Below, in pieces: positions 27,792-37,440 of a stretch of 64,000 nt of DNA. The DNA lies in the NCBI RefSeq assembly GCF_023634805.2, contig NZ_CP106881.1:2214001-2278000 (forward strand). The letters run 5' to 3'. The notes beneath the pieces were generated by a model. It saw nothing but the letters and a program-made list of their open reading frames with translations, had not been told where the DNA came from and searched no databases. The stretch's first letter is position 1; each line of letters opens with the position of its first letter. Made by a program: the position numbers and the translations under genes. Source of the DNA: Comamonas endophytica. Lineage in GTDB: Bacteria > Pseudomonadota > Gammaproteobacteria > Burkholderiales > Burkholderiaceae_C.

Positions 27792-28752
27792 GGCCGCGGC
27801 GCGCAGAGCATGCCGGCCACGATCGATGCCTGCGCCAGGTAATAGCTCGAAAGCACGGCGAGCGGCGCCCAGGCCAGGGGCTGCACGAAGCGGTCCGTGG
27901 CAAGCAGCGCATCGCTGAGCAGGAAGCTGGCGGCGCCCAGCGCCACCAGAAGCGCGGCGCGGCGCCCGGCGGGGCGCGCCTGGTGCCAGCGGCCCCAGGC
28001 CTGCGCGGCCATCAGCGCAATGGCCAGCACATAGGCTGCGACCGGCAGGCGCAGGTTCGCGGGCAGACCGCCGTGCCAAAGAAACGCATACATGGCCGCG
28101 GCCAGCAGCAGGAACAGCGCCAGCGCGCCGCGCAGCGCGAACCAGCGCTGGCCCTGCTGGAACAGCGCGAGATAGCAAAGATGGGCCAGCAGAAAGGCCA
28201 GCAGGCCCGCAATGAACAGCCCGTCCAGCATCAGCAGGACATCGCCGGCCAGCGACGCGGCCAGCGCCGCCAGCAGCAGCCCGCCCTCGCGCCACGTCCC
28301 ATGGCGGCGCATATGCCAGGCGACGGCGGCCATCGCACAGACCATGGCCAGCGGCTTGAACACCAGGTGCCAGGGCTGCAGCCCCATGGCGCCGCCGGCC
28401 GTGGCCAGCGCGCCGGCCTGCAGCATGCAGGCCAGGGCGGGCGGCAGGCGGCTGCGCAGCGCGGCCACGCCCGCCAGCAGGCTGGCCAGCACCGTGCCCC
28501 ATGCCATGGCGAACTCCGCCAGCGGCGGGTGCCCGGTATCGGCGGCCAGCACCCGCCAGGCAAATGCCAGCGCAAGGACGATGCCCAGGGCGGGGCATGA
28601 CCAGGACAGCGCGTAGCGTGGAAGGTGCATGCAACCGATTGTGTCGCGCCCTACCCATGCTGGCGATGCAGGGGAACCCTCGGCCTGGGCAGGGGACGCT
28701 CCTGCCGACTATCATCTGCGCGCCGCCGGCGCTTCCGGCATGCAAGGCCAGC

Positions 28753-29461
28753 ATGGTGGATCATCTATTGCAGCCCGCTTCCCCCGATTTCGACGCCACC
28801 ACCGGCTACTGGCAGCGCATTCTCTCGGCCAATGAACTGGCGCAATCGACCAGTCCGCCCTACCAGCGCAGCTATCCCGCGCGGCTGCGCGATGGCCGCT
28901 ACCTGCTGCTGCCGCTGCGCGGCCTGCCCGGCGACGCCACGCGCTGCATGACCTCGCTGGTCGCCAACCAGGCCGCGCTCGAGGTGGTGCAGGCGCTGAC
29001 CCAGGCGATGGTCGAGCAGGCGCGCGACTTCCCCGTCGATGCCGTGGTCGGGCTGCCGACGCTGGGCCTGTCCTTCGCGCCGGCCGTGGCGCGCGGTCTC
29101 GGCCATGCGCGCTTCGTGCCGCTGGGCTTTTCACGCAAGTACTGGTACCGCGACGAGCTGTCCGAGCCGGTGCGCTCGATCAGCTCGCCCGGCCAGGACA
29201 AGCGGCTTTACCTTGATCCGCACCAGGCCAGCCTGCTGGACGGCCGGCGCGTGCTGGTGGTGGACGACACCGTGAGCACCGGCGCCACCATGCTCTCGGC
29301 GCTGCGGCGCGCAGGTGGAGGCGATCGCCGTGGCCATGCGCCAGGGCACGCGCTGGCGCGAACGGCTGCGCCAGGCCGACGGCACGCCCATTCCCGTGCT
29401 GGGCGCGCTCGACGCGCCGATGCTGGTGCGCGCGCCCGGCGGCTGGGTGCCAGAAGCCTAG
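28753..29461 (+). pseudogene. Phosphoribosyltransferase, frameshifted near position 29311
   Basis: The frame from the ATG at 28753 (MVDHLLQPASPDFD) encodes a PRT-like protein with the PRPP-binding motif RVLVVDDTVSTGATMLSALRR at about residues 165-185. After LSALRRA the frame runs into Gly/Arg/His-rich nonsense, but the +1 frame from 29312 continues sensibly (QVEAIAVAMRQGTRWRERL, later PIPVLGALDAPMLVR) to a TAG at 29459-29461. The missing codons before QVEA suggest loss of 2 or 8 bases in a GCGC-rich run. Joined length would be about 235 residues, usual for orotate-phosphoribosyltransferase-like adenine/uracil-type proteins of this group. It may be a real pseudogene, a sequencing or assembly error, or less likely programmed frameshifting. 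Confidence 0.8.
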
Positions 29462-29490
29462 AAGGTCAGGCGGGGGGCTGCATGCTGGCC

Positions 29491-29560
29491 GCGCCTAGCC
29501 GGCCGCACCTAGCCGGCCGCGCCTAGCCGGCCGCGCCTAGCCGGCCGCACCTAGCCGGCC
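29491..29560. repeat. Five tandem 14-bp CTAG-containing repeats
   Basis: Five consecutive copies of GCRCCTAGCCGGCC (R is G, A, G, G, A in order). Each unit contains the palindromes CTAG and GCCGGC. The array lies between the end of the phosphoribosyltransferase gene and the convergent lipoprotein gene, whose TAG stop codon (29551-29553) is supplied by the last unit. Because 14 is not a multiple of 3, the array puts stop codons in every frame on the minus strand. Confidence 0.85.
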
Positions 29561-30012
29561 GCACATTTCTGCGCCAGCGCCATCAGGTAGCCTTCGGCAA
29601 TGGACAGGCCATGATAGGAGTCGGTCTCGAACAGCCGCAACGCCGTGCCGTCGTGCTCCAGATGCACCCGGCCGCGGTTGCTGAGGGTCGCGTAATACTT
29701 GCCGCTGGCCCTGTCGCGCTGGATGGCGAACGTCGCATCCTGCAGGCTCAGCCGGCGTGCATTGCGCGTGTCGCCCTCGATGACGGTCACGCTGCAGTGG
29801 TCGCGCTCGTCCTCGAATTCCCAGTCGTCGCCGATCAGCGACAGGCGCGCGATCTGGTTGAGGGCATCGGCCAGCTGGTTGGGCGTGGCAGTGTCCTTGT
29901 CGATGACGACATCCTTGGTCGGATAGCCGTCCGTCAGCCGCTCGCGGAAGTCGGAGCAGGCGGTCAATGCGGCCAGTGCCAGGGCGCCGCACAGCAACAG
30001 AAACTTGTTCAT
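29551..30012 (-). CDS. Hypothetical lipoprotein
   Basis: A 153-residue predicted lipoprotein of unknown function: MNKFLLLCGALALAALTACSDF with a lipobox LTAC, so the mature protein starts at Cys19. The mature part is mixed and rather acidic in the middle (LIGDDWEFEDERDHCSVTV) with a second Cys and a third near the C-terminus (QKCAAG) that could form a disulfide. No family recognised. It lies 41 bp downstream of the TerC-family gene on the same strand and may be co-transcribed. The stop codon is inside a tandem repeat. Confidence 0.75.
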   Translation of the reverse strand: MNKFLLLCGALALAALTACSDFRERLTDGYPTKDVVIDKDTATPNQLADALNQIARLSLIGDDWEFEDERDHCSVTVIEGDTRNARRLSLQDATFAIQRDRASGKYYATLSNRGRVHLEHDGTALRLFETDSYHGLSIAEGYLMALAQKCAAG

Positions 30013-30053
30013 GACGAAACGCCATGCCGCGCAAGGGCGGCATGGCAGGGCGA

Positions 30054-31607
30054 TCAATGGTGCTCGGTGTCGATGCTTTCGATGCTGACCTTGCGCAGCA
30101 CATCGTCCTCGTTTTCCAGCACCGTGAAGCGCCAGTCGCCGATGTCGATCTGCGTGCCCCTGGGCGGCACGGCGCCATGCCGGTCGGTCAGTAGCCCGCC
30201 CAGCGTGGCGTAGAAGTCGCCGGCGCTGATCAGCTGCTGCGTGCCCAGCAGCTGCTGCACCAGGTGCACGTCGGCCGCGCCGCTGGCGATCCACAGGTTG
30301 TCGCGCTCGGCGGACTTCTGGATGGTGAAGGTCTCGTCCTCGTCGGGGAATTCGCCGGCAATCGCTTCCAGCACGTCGATCGGCGTCACCACGCCGCACA
30401 TCACATTGAACTCGTTCTTGACGATGACCATGCGGCCCTTGGAAGTGCGCAGGTCGTTGAGCAGCGCGATGACGCCGGTGCTTTCCTGCACGAAGCGCGG
30501 GCGCTTGATGGTGCCTGGCTGGATCGAGCCGAACTGCATCAGGTCGCGCAGCATGTCCTTGGCGCGCGCCACGCCCACCAGCTCGTCGATGCTGTCGTTG
30601 CAGACCGGCAGGTAGCTGTGCGGGTTGTCGTTGAGCGAGAGGCGGATGTCCTCGGCGTCGCCGTTGAGGTCCACCCAGTCCACGTCGGACACCGGCGTCA
30701 TGATGGAGCGCACCTTGCGCTCGGCCAGCGACAGCACGCCCGTGACCATCAGCCGCTCCTCGGGCACGAAGGCCTGGGGCTCGTCCGGCAGGTCGGCGGG
30801 GTCGGCCTGGTGCGCCGCGTCGCCGCGCTGCGCCGACATCAGCGACAGCACCTTGTTGGCCGCGCGTTCGCGCAGCGGAATGCGCAATTCCTGCGCCTTG
30901 GCGTTGCGCGACGAGATCTGGTTGAAGAACTCGATCAGGATCGAGAAGCCGATGGCCGCATACAGGTAGCCCTTGGGCACATCGAAGCCCAGGCCTTCGG
31001 CCACCAGGCTGAAGCCGATCATCAGCAGGAAGCTCAGGCACAGCACGATCACCGTGGGGTGCGCGTTCACGAAGCGCGTCAGCGGCTTGGAAGCCAGCAG
31101 CATGACGGCAATCGAGATGACCACGGCGGCCATCATGACCGGCAGCTCGTCGACCATGCCCACGGCAGTGATCACGGCATCGAGCGAGAAGACCGCGTCC
31201 AGGATCACGATCTGCGTGACGACCGCCAGGAAGCTGGAATAGCCCTTGCCGGAATTCGCGGAGTGCGTCACCCCTTCCATGCGCTCGTGCAGCTCGGTGG
31301 TGGCCTTGAAGATCAGGAACAGGCCGCCCAGCAGCAGGATCAGATCCCGGCCCGAAAGCGCCAATGGTCCCAGATCGATGAGGGGGGTGGTGAGCGTGGC
31401 GATCCAGGAGATGACCGAAAGCAGGCCCAGGCGCATGAACAGCGCCAGGCTCAGGCCGATGATGCGGGCCTTGTCGCGCTGGTGCGGGGGGAGCTTTTCG
31501 GAGAGGATCGCGATGAAGACGAGGTTGTCGATGCCCAGGACGATCTCGAGAAGCACCAGGGTCAGGAGGCCGACCCAGACGGCGGGGTCGCTGAACAACT
31601 CAATCAT
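30054..31607 (-). CDS. TerC-family membrane protein with CBS pair and CorC-type domain
   Basis: A 517-residue protein of the YegH/YoaE type. I start at [14 protein letters not shown], which has GGAGG 6 nt upstream, rather than four codons earlier. The N-terminal TerC domain (about 1-240) has seven or so membrane segments with the conserved acidic motifs [13 protein letters not shown] and [14 protein letters not shown], implicated in metal handling. A CBS-domain pair follows ([15 protein letters not shown], about 300-420), and a C-terminal transporter-associated domain (about 435-517; [27 protein letters not shown]). Likely a metal-ion exporter or metal-homeostasis protein of the inner membrane; some TerC relatives help metalate exported enzymes. 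Confidence 0.9.
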   Translation of the reverse strand: MIELFSDPAVWVGLLTLVLLEIVLGIDNLVFIAILSEKLPPHQRDKARIIGLSLALFMRLGLLSVISWIATLTTPLIDLGPLALSGRDLILLLGGLFLIFKATTELHERMEGVTHSANSGKGYSSFLAVVTQIVILDAVFSLDAVITAVGMVDELPVMMAAVVISIAVMLLASKPLTRFVNAHPTVIVLCLSFLLMIGFSLVAEGLGFDVPKGYLYAAIGFSILIEFFNQISSRNAKAQELRIPLRERAANKVLSLMSAQRGDAAHQADPADLPDEPQAFVPEERLMVTGVLSLAERKVRSIMTPVSDVDWVDLNGDAEDIRLSLNDNPHSYLPVCNDSIDELVGVARAKDMLRDLMQFGSIQPGTIKRPRFVQESTGVIALLNDLRTSKGRMVIVKNEFNVMCGVVTPIDVLEAIAGEFPDEDETFTIQKSAERDNLWIASGAADVHLVQQLLGTQQLISAGDFYATLGGLLTDRHGAVPPRGTQIDIGDWRFTVLENEDDVLRKVSIESIDTEHH

Positions 31608-31793
31608 GCAGGCCTCCATCGTTCGCGTGGATGGAGGCCGGAATTAACGCATCGGGTGCCGCGGGGGCAGGTTTGTCAGGCATGGTTTCGCTGTTGGTTG
31701 AGGACGTTCTGTGAGCACGATTGTGCAAGAAAGTTCAACCTGGTCAAAAACCAACGATCCGCTCATCGGTCCCGTCGAATGATGACGGGCAAT

Positions 31794-31877
31794 CCGGTCG
31801 TCCTGAGCTTGTCGAAGGATGACGGGCCTGTTCTCTAGTGCAGGCCATTCATGGTTCGACAGGCTCACCACGAACGG
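31794..31877. repeat. REP/REPIN-like palindromic repeat, locus 3 (canonical pair)
   Basis: CCGGTCGTCCTGAGCTTGTC to GACGGGCCTG and the inverted CAGGCCATTCATGGTTCGAC to CACCACGAACGG, separated by about 10 bp. It ends 6 bp before the stop of the YqaE gene and carries no insertion between GAGCCTG and TCGAACC. Confidence 0.7.
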
Positions 31878-31883
31878 ATTTGC

Positions 31884-32078
31884 TCAGCGCCGCTGCTGGT
31901 TCATTCTTTCGATCTTCTTGTCTGTGTTGTACTGGCTCAGCGCATACACCGCCCAGATCGCCGCCGGAATCCAGCCGATCAGCGTGATCTGCAGCACCAG
32001 GCACAGCAACCCGGAAAACGGCCGGCCAATGGTGAAGAACACGGAAAAAGGCAGCAGCAGGGCTAGAAGAAGTCGCAT
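31884..32078 (-). CDS. YqaE/Pmp3 family membrane peptide
   Basis: A 64-residue UPF0057 proteolipid: MRLLLALLLPFSVFFTIGRPFSG then CLVLQITLIGWIPAAIWAVYAL, two hydrophobic helices with the family-typical turn, and a charged tail YNTDKKIERMNQQRR. GAGGGAA lies upstream of the chosen ATG; the frame extends 12 codons more. Members are stress-induced membrane peptides that affect membrane potential in yeast; role in bacteria is poorly known. Confidence 0.88.
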   Translation of the reverse strand: MRLLLALLLPFSVFFTIGRPFSGLLCLVLQITLIGWIPAAIWAVYALSQYNTDKKIERMNQQRR

Positions 32079-32129
32079 CAAGGTTCCCTCGGAGAATGGG
32101 CCGGCGGTGCGCAATCGCCGCCGGCTCTC

Positions 32130-32765
32130 TCAGCATATTTCGTCACGCGCTGTATTTTCAAGATGGGAAGTGTCTGACCAGCCCACCAAACCCAGCCCCT
32201 GTGGAGTCCAAAGCAGCCGGTTGATGGCCGCATTGCCCAGCGCAAAGGTGCGCGGCGCCTGCAGCTCCTGGCCCGTGGCCAGGCGGTAGAGCGTGTCGAG
32301 CACGCCACCGTGGGCGGTGAGCACGATCAGCTCGCCGGCATGGCGCGCGGCCAAGCGATCGACCGTGGCGCGCACGCGCTCGCGCAGCATGACCAGCGAT
32401 TCGCCGCCTTCGGGCGTGAAGTCGGGGTCGCGCTGGCGCCAGCGGCGCGCGATGTCAGGCAGCTCGGCTTCCAGCTCGGCAAAGGTGCGGCCCTCGTGGA
32501 TGCCGAAGCTGCGCTCGCGCAGCCCGGGCTCGGCCGTGAGCGGCGCACCCGTGACGGCGGCCACCGCCTCGGCGGTCTGGTAGGCGCGCTGCAGGTCGCT
32601 GCTGTAGATCTGCGCCACCGGCTCGTCGGCCAGCGCGCGCGCGGCCTGCGCGGCCTGCCACAGGCCCAGTTCGTTGAGCGGAATGTCCTGGTGGCCCTGC
32701 AGGCGGGCGGTGGCATTCCAGGCGGTTTCTCCATGGCGGATGGCAATGATGCGGGTGGCTTGCAT
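32130..32765 (-). CDS. Histidine phosphatase (phosphoglycerate-mutase family)
   Basis: A 211-residue histidine-phosphatase superfamily protein, starting MQATRIIAIRHGETAWN. The catalytic RHG is at residues 10-12 and the second histidine is in VLTAHGGVLDTLYRL. The catalytic acid is near LRERSFGIHEGRTFAELE. Such proteins are annotated as GpmB, CobC or phosphoserine phosphatase; the exact substrate cannot be decided, and no cobalamin genes are near. The frame stays open for 103 codons upstream without similarity, so the internal ATG is the start. Confidence 0.9.
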   Translation of the reverse strand: MQATRIIAIRHGETAWNATARLQGHQDIPLNELGLWQAAQAARALADEPVAQIYSSDLQRAYQTAEAVAAVTGAPLTAEPGLRERSFGIHEGRTFAELEAELPDIARRWRQRDPDFTPEGGESLVMLRERVRATVDRLAARHAGELIVLTAHGGVLDTLYRLATGQELQAPRTFALGNAAINRLLWTPQGLGLVGWSDTSHLENTARDEIC

Positions 32766-33067
32766 GCGGCGGGATCGGTTTGGCAGTGGAAAGGCAGCTG
32801 CCGATTGTGCGGCAACTGCTCGGGCGGCGCAGGGCGGGCCACGCAGGCCCGGCCCGGTTGGCAGGCGCCGCGGCGGGAATGCGCGCTCCACGAAGCGATT
32901 TGCGCCTGCGCCGTGCCGGGTTGCCTGCCGACAGGGCAGGGGATGCTTGCATCCTTGCACACCTCCAGGGCGCTCGCCAAGATGGTTTGCAGGCAGGAGC
33001 CATGGCACCACGGTCGATGCCGGCCCGTCCGCAGCGCCGCTTGTTGTTTCATTCCGGGAGGTTCCCC
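32766..33067. other. Divergent promoter region upstream of the first peptide receptor gene
   Basis: A 302-bp gap between the histidine phosphatase and the first receptor gene with no credible gene. It holds a perfect 6-bp inverted repeat (GGATGC-TT-GCATCC, 32941-32954). TTGCATCC-N-TGCA (32947-32959) and GCCAAGATGG (32976-32985) both recur in the gap before the second receptor gene (34784-34796 and 34747-34756) though in the opposite order. Function unknown. Confidence 0.5.
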
Positions 33068-34657
33068 ATGTCATTCCAACGCCTGTCTTCGCTGCTGCTG
33101 GCCGCGGGCCTGCTGAGCGCCCCTGCGCTCCATGCCGAAACGCTGCGCTGGGCGCGGGCCTCCGACCCCACCTCGCTCGACCCGCATGCCTTCAATGTGG
33201 GCACCAATTTCACGCTGCTGCACCAGATGTACGAAACGCTGGTCTACCGCGATGCCAAGGGCAAGCTCATCCCTGCGCTGGCGACCTCGTGGCGCATGAC
33301 CGCCGATCCCACGGTCTGGGAATTCAAGCTGCGCCCGAACGTCAGGTTCCACGACGGCGCACCGCTGACGGCAAATGACGTGGTGTTTTCGCTGCAGCGC
33401 GCCAAGGGCCCGACGGCGCAGGTCAAGTCGCTGCTGTCGTCGATGGTCGAGGTCAAGGCCGTCGACGATCTGACGGTGCAGGTCAAGACCAGTGGCCCGA
33501 ACCTGATCTTTCCCAACAACCTCACCAACATGTTCATCATGAACGCCGCCTGGGCCAAGGCCAGGGGCGCCGAGACCACGCAGGACGCGGGCAGCAACGT
33601 GGAGAACTTCGCCACGCGCAATGTCAACGGCACCGGCCCCTACATGCTGGCCAGCCGCGAGCTCGATGCCAGGACCGTGATGAAGCTCAACCCCAACTAC
33701 TGGGGCAAGGGCCAGGCGCCGCTGCAGGTGACCGAGCTGATCTATCTGCCGATCAAGTCGCCCGCCACGCGCGTGGCGGCGCTGCTGTCGGGCGAGGTGG
33801 ACTTCGCGCAGGACATTCCCGCGCAGGACGTGGTGCGCCTGAAGCAGGACCCGCGCCTGCGCATCAACGAGGGGCCGGAGAACCGCTCGATTTTCCTCGG
33901 GCTCAATGTCGGTGGCAAAGAGCTCAAATACTCGAGCGTGAAAGGCAAGAACCCGCTGGCCGACCCGCGCGTGCGCGAGGCCATCCACCTGGCCATCGAC
34001 CGCGACGCGATCAAGCGCTCGGTCATGCGCGGGCTGTCCATTCCCTCGGGCATCATCGCGCCGCCCTTCGTGCATGGCTACACCAAGGCCATGGCGGCCT
34101 ATCCCAAGGCCGATGTGGCCCGCGCCAGGAAGCTGATGGCCGAGGCCGGCTATGCCGACGGCTTCGACCTCACGCTGTATTCGACCAATGACCGCTATGT
34201 GAACGACGAGGCGATCAGCACGGCCATCGCCGGCTTCCTCGGCCGCATCGGCATCAAGACCAGCGTGGTCGCGCGCCCGATCGCGCAGCACAGCGTGGCC
34301 ATCAACAAGGCCGATGCCGATTTCTACCTGTTCGGCTGGGGCGTGCCGACCTATGACTCGGCCTATATCTTCGACTTCCTGGTCTACACGCGCGGCAAGG
34401 ACGGGCGCGGCCCGACCAATGCCACGGGCTTCAGCAATGCCGGCGTCGATGCCGACATCGCCTCGCTGGCCAACGAATCCGATCCGGCGCGGCGCGATGC
34501 CGCGATCCAGCGCATCTGGGACGTGGTGCAGAAGGAGCGCTTCTACATTCCGCTGCACGACCAGATGGTGCATTTCGCCTCCATCCGGCGGCTCGACATT
34601 CCGGTGCATCCGGAAAACGAGGTGCATTTCAAGAATGTGAAGTTCGGCGCGAAGTAA
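33068..34657 (+). CDS. Peptide-type ABC transporter substrate-binding protein, copy 1
   Basis: A 529-residue family-5 extracellular solute-binding protein (DppA/OppA/GsiB class). MSFQRLSSLLLAAGLLSAPALHA is a signal peptide, with GGGAGG upstream of the ATG. The mature part begins ETLRWARASDPTSLDPHAFN and contains the family segments LVYRDAKGKLIPALATSW and LADPRVREAIHLAIDRDA. It delivers a peptide or similar solute to the permeases encoded downstream. Copy 2 follows immediately and is the same length and highly similar without gaps, so this is a recent tandem duplication. Confidence 0.92.
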   Translation: MSFQRLSSLLLAAGLLSAPALHAETLRWARASDPTSLDPHAFNVGTNFTLLHQMYETLVYRDAKGKLIPALATSWRMTADPTVWEFKLRPNVRFHDGAPLTANDVVFSLQRAKGPTAQVKSLLSSMVEVKAVDDLTVQVKTSGPNLIFPNNLTNMFIMNAAWAKARGAETTQDAGSNVENFATRNVNGTGPYMLASRELDARTVMKLNPNYWGKGQAPLQVTELIYLPIKSPATRVAALLSGEVDFAQDIPAQDVVRLKQDPRLRINEGPENRSIFLGLNVGGKELKYSSVKGKNPLADPRVREAIHLAIDRDAIKRSVMRGLSIPSGIIAPPFVHGYTKAMAAYPKADVARARKLMAEAGYADGFDLTLYSTNDRYVNDEAISTAIAGFLGRIGIKTSVVARPIAQHSVAINKADADFYLFGWGVPTYDSAYIFDFLVYTRGKDGRGPTNATGFSNAGVDADIASLANESDPARRDAAIQRIWDVVQKERFYIPLHDQMVHFASIRRLDIPVHPENEVHFKNVKFGAK

Positions 34658-34864
34658 GGGCAGAAGGCGCCGGGGAAACTGTTACATGCGGTGACCAAAC
34701 GCCTGAGTGGCTGAGGTTTACCCCGTTGATTGCGATTGGCAGGCCCGCCAAGATGGGTGCCGCACGGAGCGCAGGCCCGGTTCTTGCATCCGTGCAGCGA
34801 GCGAACGCAGCCGCCTCCAGAGCGGCGCGCGGTCTGGCTTCACCCACTTGCTTGAGGAACCTCG

Positions 34865-36454
34865 ATGCTGCTGAAAACGTTGTTCTCGTCCCTGCTTGCC
34901 GCAGGCCTGCTGACTGCCGGCGGCGCCCAGGCGGAAACGCTGCGCTGGGCGCGCGCTTCCGATCCGACCACGCTCGATCCGCATTCCTTCAACACCGGCA
35001 CCAATTTCGTGCTGCTGCATCAGATGTACGAGACGCTGGTCACGCGCGATGCCAAGGGCAAGCTGGTGCCCACACTGGCCACTTCGTGGAAGCTCACCGC
35101 CGACCCTTCGGTCTGGGAATTCAAGCTGCGTCCGAACGTCAAGTTCCACGATGGCACGGCATTTACCGCCAAGGACGTCGTCTTCTCGCTGCAGCGCGCC
35201 AAGGGCCCGGGCGCACAGGTCAAGTCGCTGCTGGCCTCGATGGTCGAGGCCAAGGCCGTCGACGAGCTCACGGTGCATGTCAAGACCAACGGCCCGAACC
35301 TGATCTTCCCCGACAACCTCACCAACCTGTTCATGATGAGCGAGGCCTGGGCCAAGGCCAAGGGCGCCGAAACCACGCAGGACCCGGCCAGCTCCACCGA
35401 GAACTTCGCCACGCGCAACGCCAACGGCACCGGCCCCTACATGCTGGCCAGCCGCGAGCAGGATTCGCGTACCGTCATGAAAGCCAACCCCCAGTACTGG
35501 GGCAAGGGCCAGGCGCCGCTGCAGATCACCGAGCTGATCTACCTGCCGATCAAGTCGCCGGCCACGCGCGTCGCGGCGCTGCTGTCGGGCGAAGTCGACT
35601 TCGCGCAGGACATTCCGGCGCAGGACGTGGCGCGCCTGAAGCAGGACCAGCGGCTGCGCATCAACGAAGGCCCGGAAAACCGCTCGATCTTCCTGGGCCT
35701 GAACGTCGGCGGCAAGGAGCTCAAGCATTCGAGCCTCAAGGGCAAGAACCCGCTGGCCGACCCGCGCGTGCGCGAAGCCATCCACCTGGCCATCGACCGC
35801 GATGCGCTCAAGCGCTCCACCATGCGCGGGCTGTCGATTCCCTCGGGCATGATCGCGCCGTCCTTCGTCAACGGCTACAGCAAGGCCATGGCCGCCTATC
35901 CCAAGGTCGATTCCGCCAAGGCCAAGCAACTGCTGGCCGATGCCGGCTACCCCAACGGCTTCGATCTGACGCTGCACACCTCCAACGACCGCTACGTCAA
36001 CGACGAAGCCATCAGCACGGCGATTGCCGGCTTCCTGGGCCGCATCGGCATCAAGACCACCGTGGTCGCGCGCCCCATCGCGCAGCAGAGCGTCGCCATC
36101 AACAACGCCGATCTCGACTTCTACCTTTACGGCTGGGGCGTGCCGACCTATGACTCGGCCTATATCTTCGACTTCCTGGTGCACACGCGCGGCAAGGACG
36201 GGCGCGGCCCGACCAATGCCACGGGCTTCAGCAGCGCCGAGGTCGACAAGGACATCGTGTCGCTGGCTTCCGAGCCGGACAAGGCCAAGCGCGATGCGAC
36301 CATCCAGCGCATCTGGAACGTGGTGCAGAAGGAACGCTTCTACATTCCGTTGCATGACCAGGTGATCCATTTCGCCTCCATCAAGCGCATCGACGTGCCG
36401 GTGCACCCGGACAACGCCGTGCTCTTCAAGGACGTGAAGCTCGGCGCGAAGTGA
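34865..36454 (+). CDS. Peptide-type ABC transporter substrate-binding protein, copy 2
   Basis: A 529-residue paralogue of the preceding gene; MLLKTLFSSLLAAGLLTAGGAQA is the signal peptide and GAGGAA the ribosome-binding site. Mature sequences align end to end. Conserved blocks such as GPENRSIFLGLNVGGKEL and FYLYGWGVPTYDSAYIFDFLV are almost identical to copy 1, whereas the signal peptide and short surface segments (for example 194-201, AAFNT versus GSNV regions) differ. It sits 7 bp before the permease genes, so it is the likely main receptor; copy 1 may be specialised by ligand or expression. Confidence 0.92.
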   Translation: MLLKTLFSSLLAAGLLTAGGAQAETLRWARASDPTTLDPHSFNTGTNFVLLHQMYETLVTRDAKGKLVPTLATSWKLTADPSVWEFKLRPNVKFHDGTAFTAKDVVFSLQRAKGPGAQVKSLLASMVEAKAVDELTVHVKTNGPNLIFPDNLTNLFMMSEAWAKAKGAETTQDPASSTENFATRNANGTGPYMLASREQDSRTVMKANPQYWGKGQAPLQITELIYLPIKSPATRVAALLSGEVDFAQDIPAQDVARLKQDQRLRINEGPENRSIFLGLNVGGKELKHSSLKGKNPLADPRVREAIHLAIDRDALKRSTMRGLSIPSGMIAPSFVNGYSKAMAAYPKVDSAKAKQLLADAGYPNGFDLTLHTSNDRYVNDEAISTAIAGFLGRIGIKTTVVARPIAQQSVAINNADLDFYLYGWGVPTYDSAYIFDFLVHTRGKDGRGPTNATGFSSAEVDKDIVSLASEPDKAKRDATIQRIWNVVQKERFYIPLHDQVIHFASIKRIDVPVHPDNAVLFKDVKLGAK

Positions 36455-36461
36455 GGCTCCC

Positions 36462-37427
36462 ATGCTGGCCTATCTGTTGCGGCGCCTGGGCCAGTCGGCC
36501 CTGGTGCTGCTGGCGGTCTCCCTCATCGCCTTCATGGTGTTCCGCCATATCGGCGACCCGACGATCAGCCTGCTGGGCGAGGACGCCACGCTCGAGGAAC
36601 GCGCGGCGCTGACCAGGGAGCTGGGCTTTGATCAGCCCGTGCCGCTGCAGTACCTGCACTATGTGGGCAAGGTGGTGCAGGGCGATCTGGGCATCTCCTA
36701 CCGGCTCAAGCGGCCGGTGAGCGAGGTCATTGCCGAGCGCCTGCCGGCGACGCTGGAGCTGTCGCTGATCGCCTCGCTGGGAGCGCTGGCGATCGGGCTG
36801 GTGCTGGGGGTCTACACGGCGCTGCGCAGCGAGGGCTGGCTCAGCCGCGCGGTCATGACCGTGTCGCTGGTCGGCGTGTCGCTGCCGACCTTCCTGATCG
36901 GCATCGGGCTGATCTACCTGTTCGCGGTCGAGCTGCGCTGGCTGCCGTCCTTCGGCCGCGGCACGACGGTCAAGGTCGGCGGCTGGGAAACCGGTCTGCT
37001 CACGGCTTCGGGCTGGAGCGCGATCATCCTGCCGGCGATCACGCTGGGCTTCTACAACATGACGCTGATCATGCGGCTGGTGCGCGCCGAGATGCTCGAG
37101 GTGCTGCGCTCCGACTACATCCGCTTCGGCCGCGCGCGCGGCCTGCGCGAGAAGGACCTGTACTTCGGCCATGCGCTGCGCAACACGCTCATTCCGGTCA
37201 TCACCATTGCCGGTCTGCAGATCGGCACGCTGATCGCGTTCTCCATCGTCACCGAAACCGTGTTCCAGTGGCCGGGCGTGGGCCTGCTGTTCATCTCCTC
37301 CATCCAGGGCGTGGACGTGCCGCTGATCTCGGCCTATCTGATGTTCATCGCGCTGCTGTATGTGGTGATCAACCTGCTGGTGGACTTCCTCTACCTGGCC
37401 GTCGATCCGCGCCTGCGCCGCCGGTGA
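36462..37427 (+). CDS. Peptide-type ABC transporter permease (DppB/GsiC-like)
   Basis: A 321-residue inner-membrane permease. MLAYLLRRLGQSALVLLAVSLIAFMVFR is the first membrane segment typical for DppB, followed by a large periplasmic loop (GDPTISLLGEDATLEER) and about five more helices. The coupling motif is RAEMLEVLRSDYIRFGRARGLREKDLYFGHALRNTLIPVI near 208-247. GAGG precedes the ATG. Operon with both receptors, the DppC-like permease and the fused ATPase. Confidence 0.94.
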   Translation: MLAYLLRRLGQSALVLLAVSLIAFMVFRHIGDPTISLLGEDATLEERAALTRELGFDQPVPLQYLHYVGKVVQGDLGISYRLKRPVSEVIAERLPATLELSLIASLGALAIGLVLGVYTALRSEGWLSRAVMTVSLVGVSLPTFLIGIGLIYLFAVELRWLPSFGRGTTVKVGGWETGLLTASGWSAIILPAITLGFYNMTLIMRLVRAEMLEVLRSDYIRFGRARGLREKDLYFGHALRNTLIPVITIAGLQIGTLIAFSIVTETVFQWPGVGLLFISSIQGVDVPLISAYLMFIALLYVVINLLVDFLYLAVDPRLRRR

Positions 37428-37440
37428 TGAAGGAAATGAC

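Noticed and set aside
29491-29560. A CRISPR-like array
   Set aside because: Units are 14 bp, directly adjacent, without spacers; no cas genes anywhere in the window.
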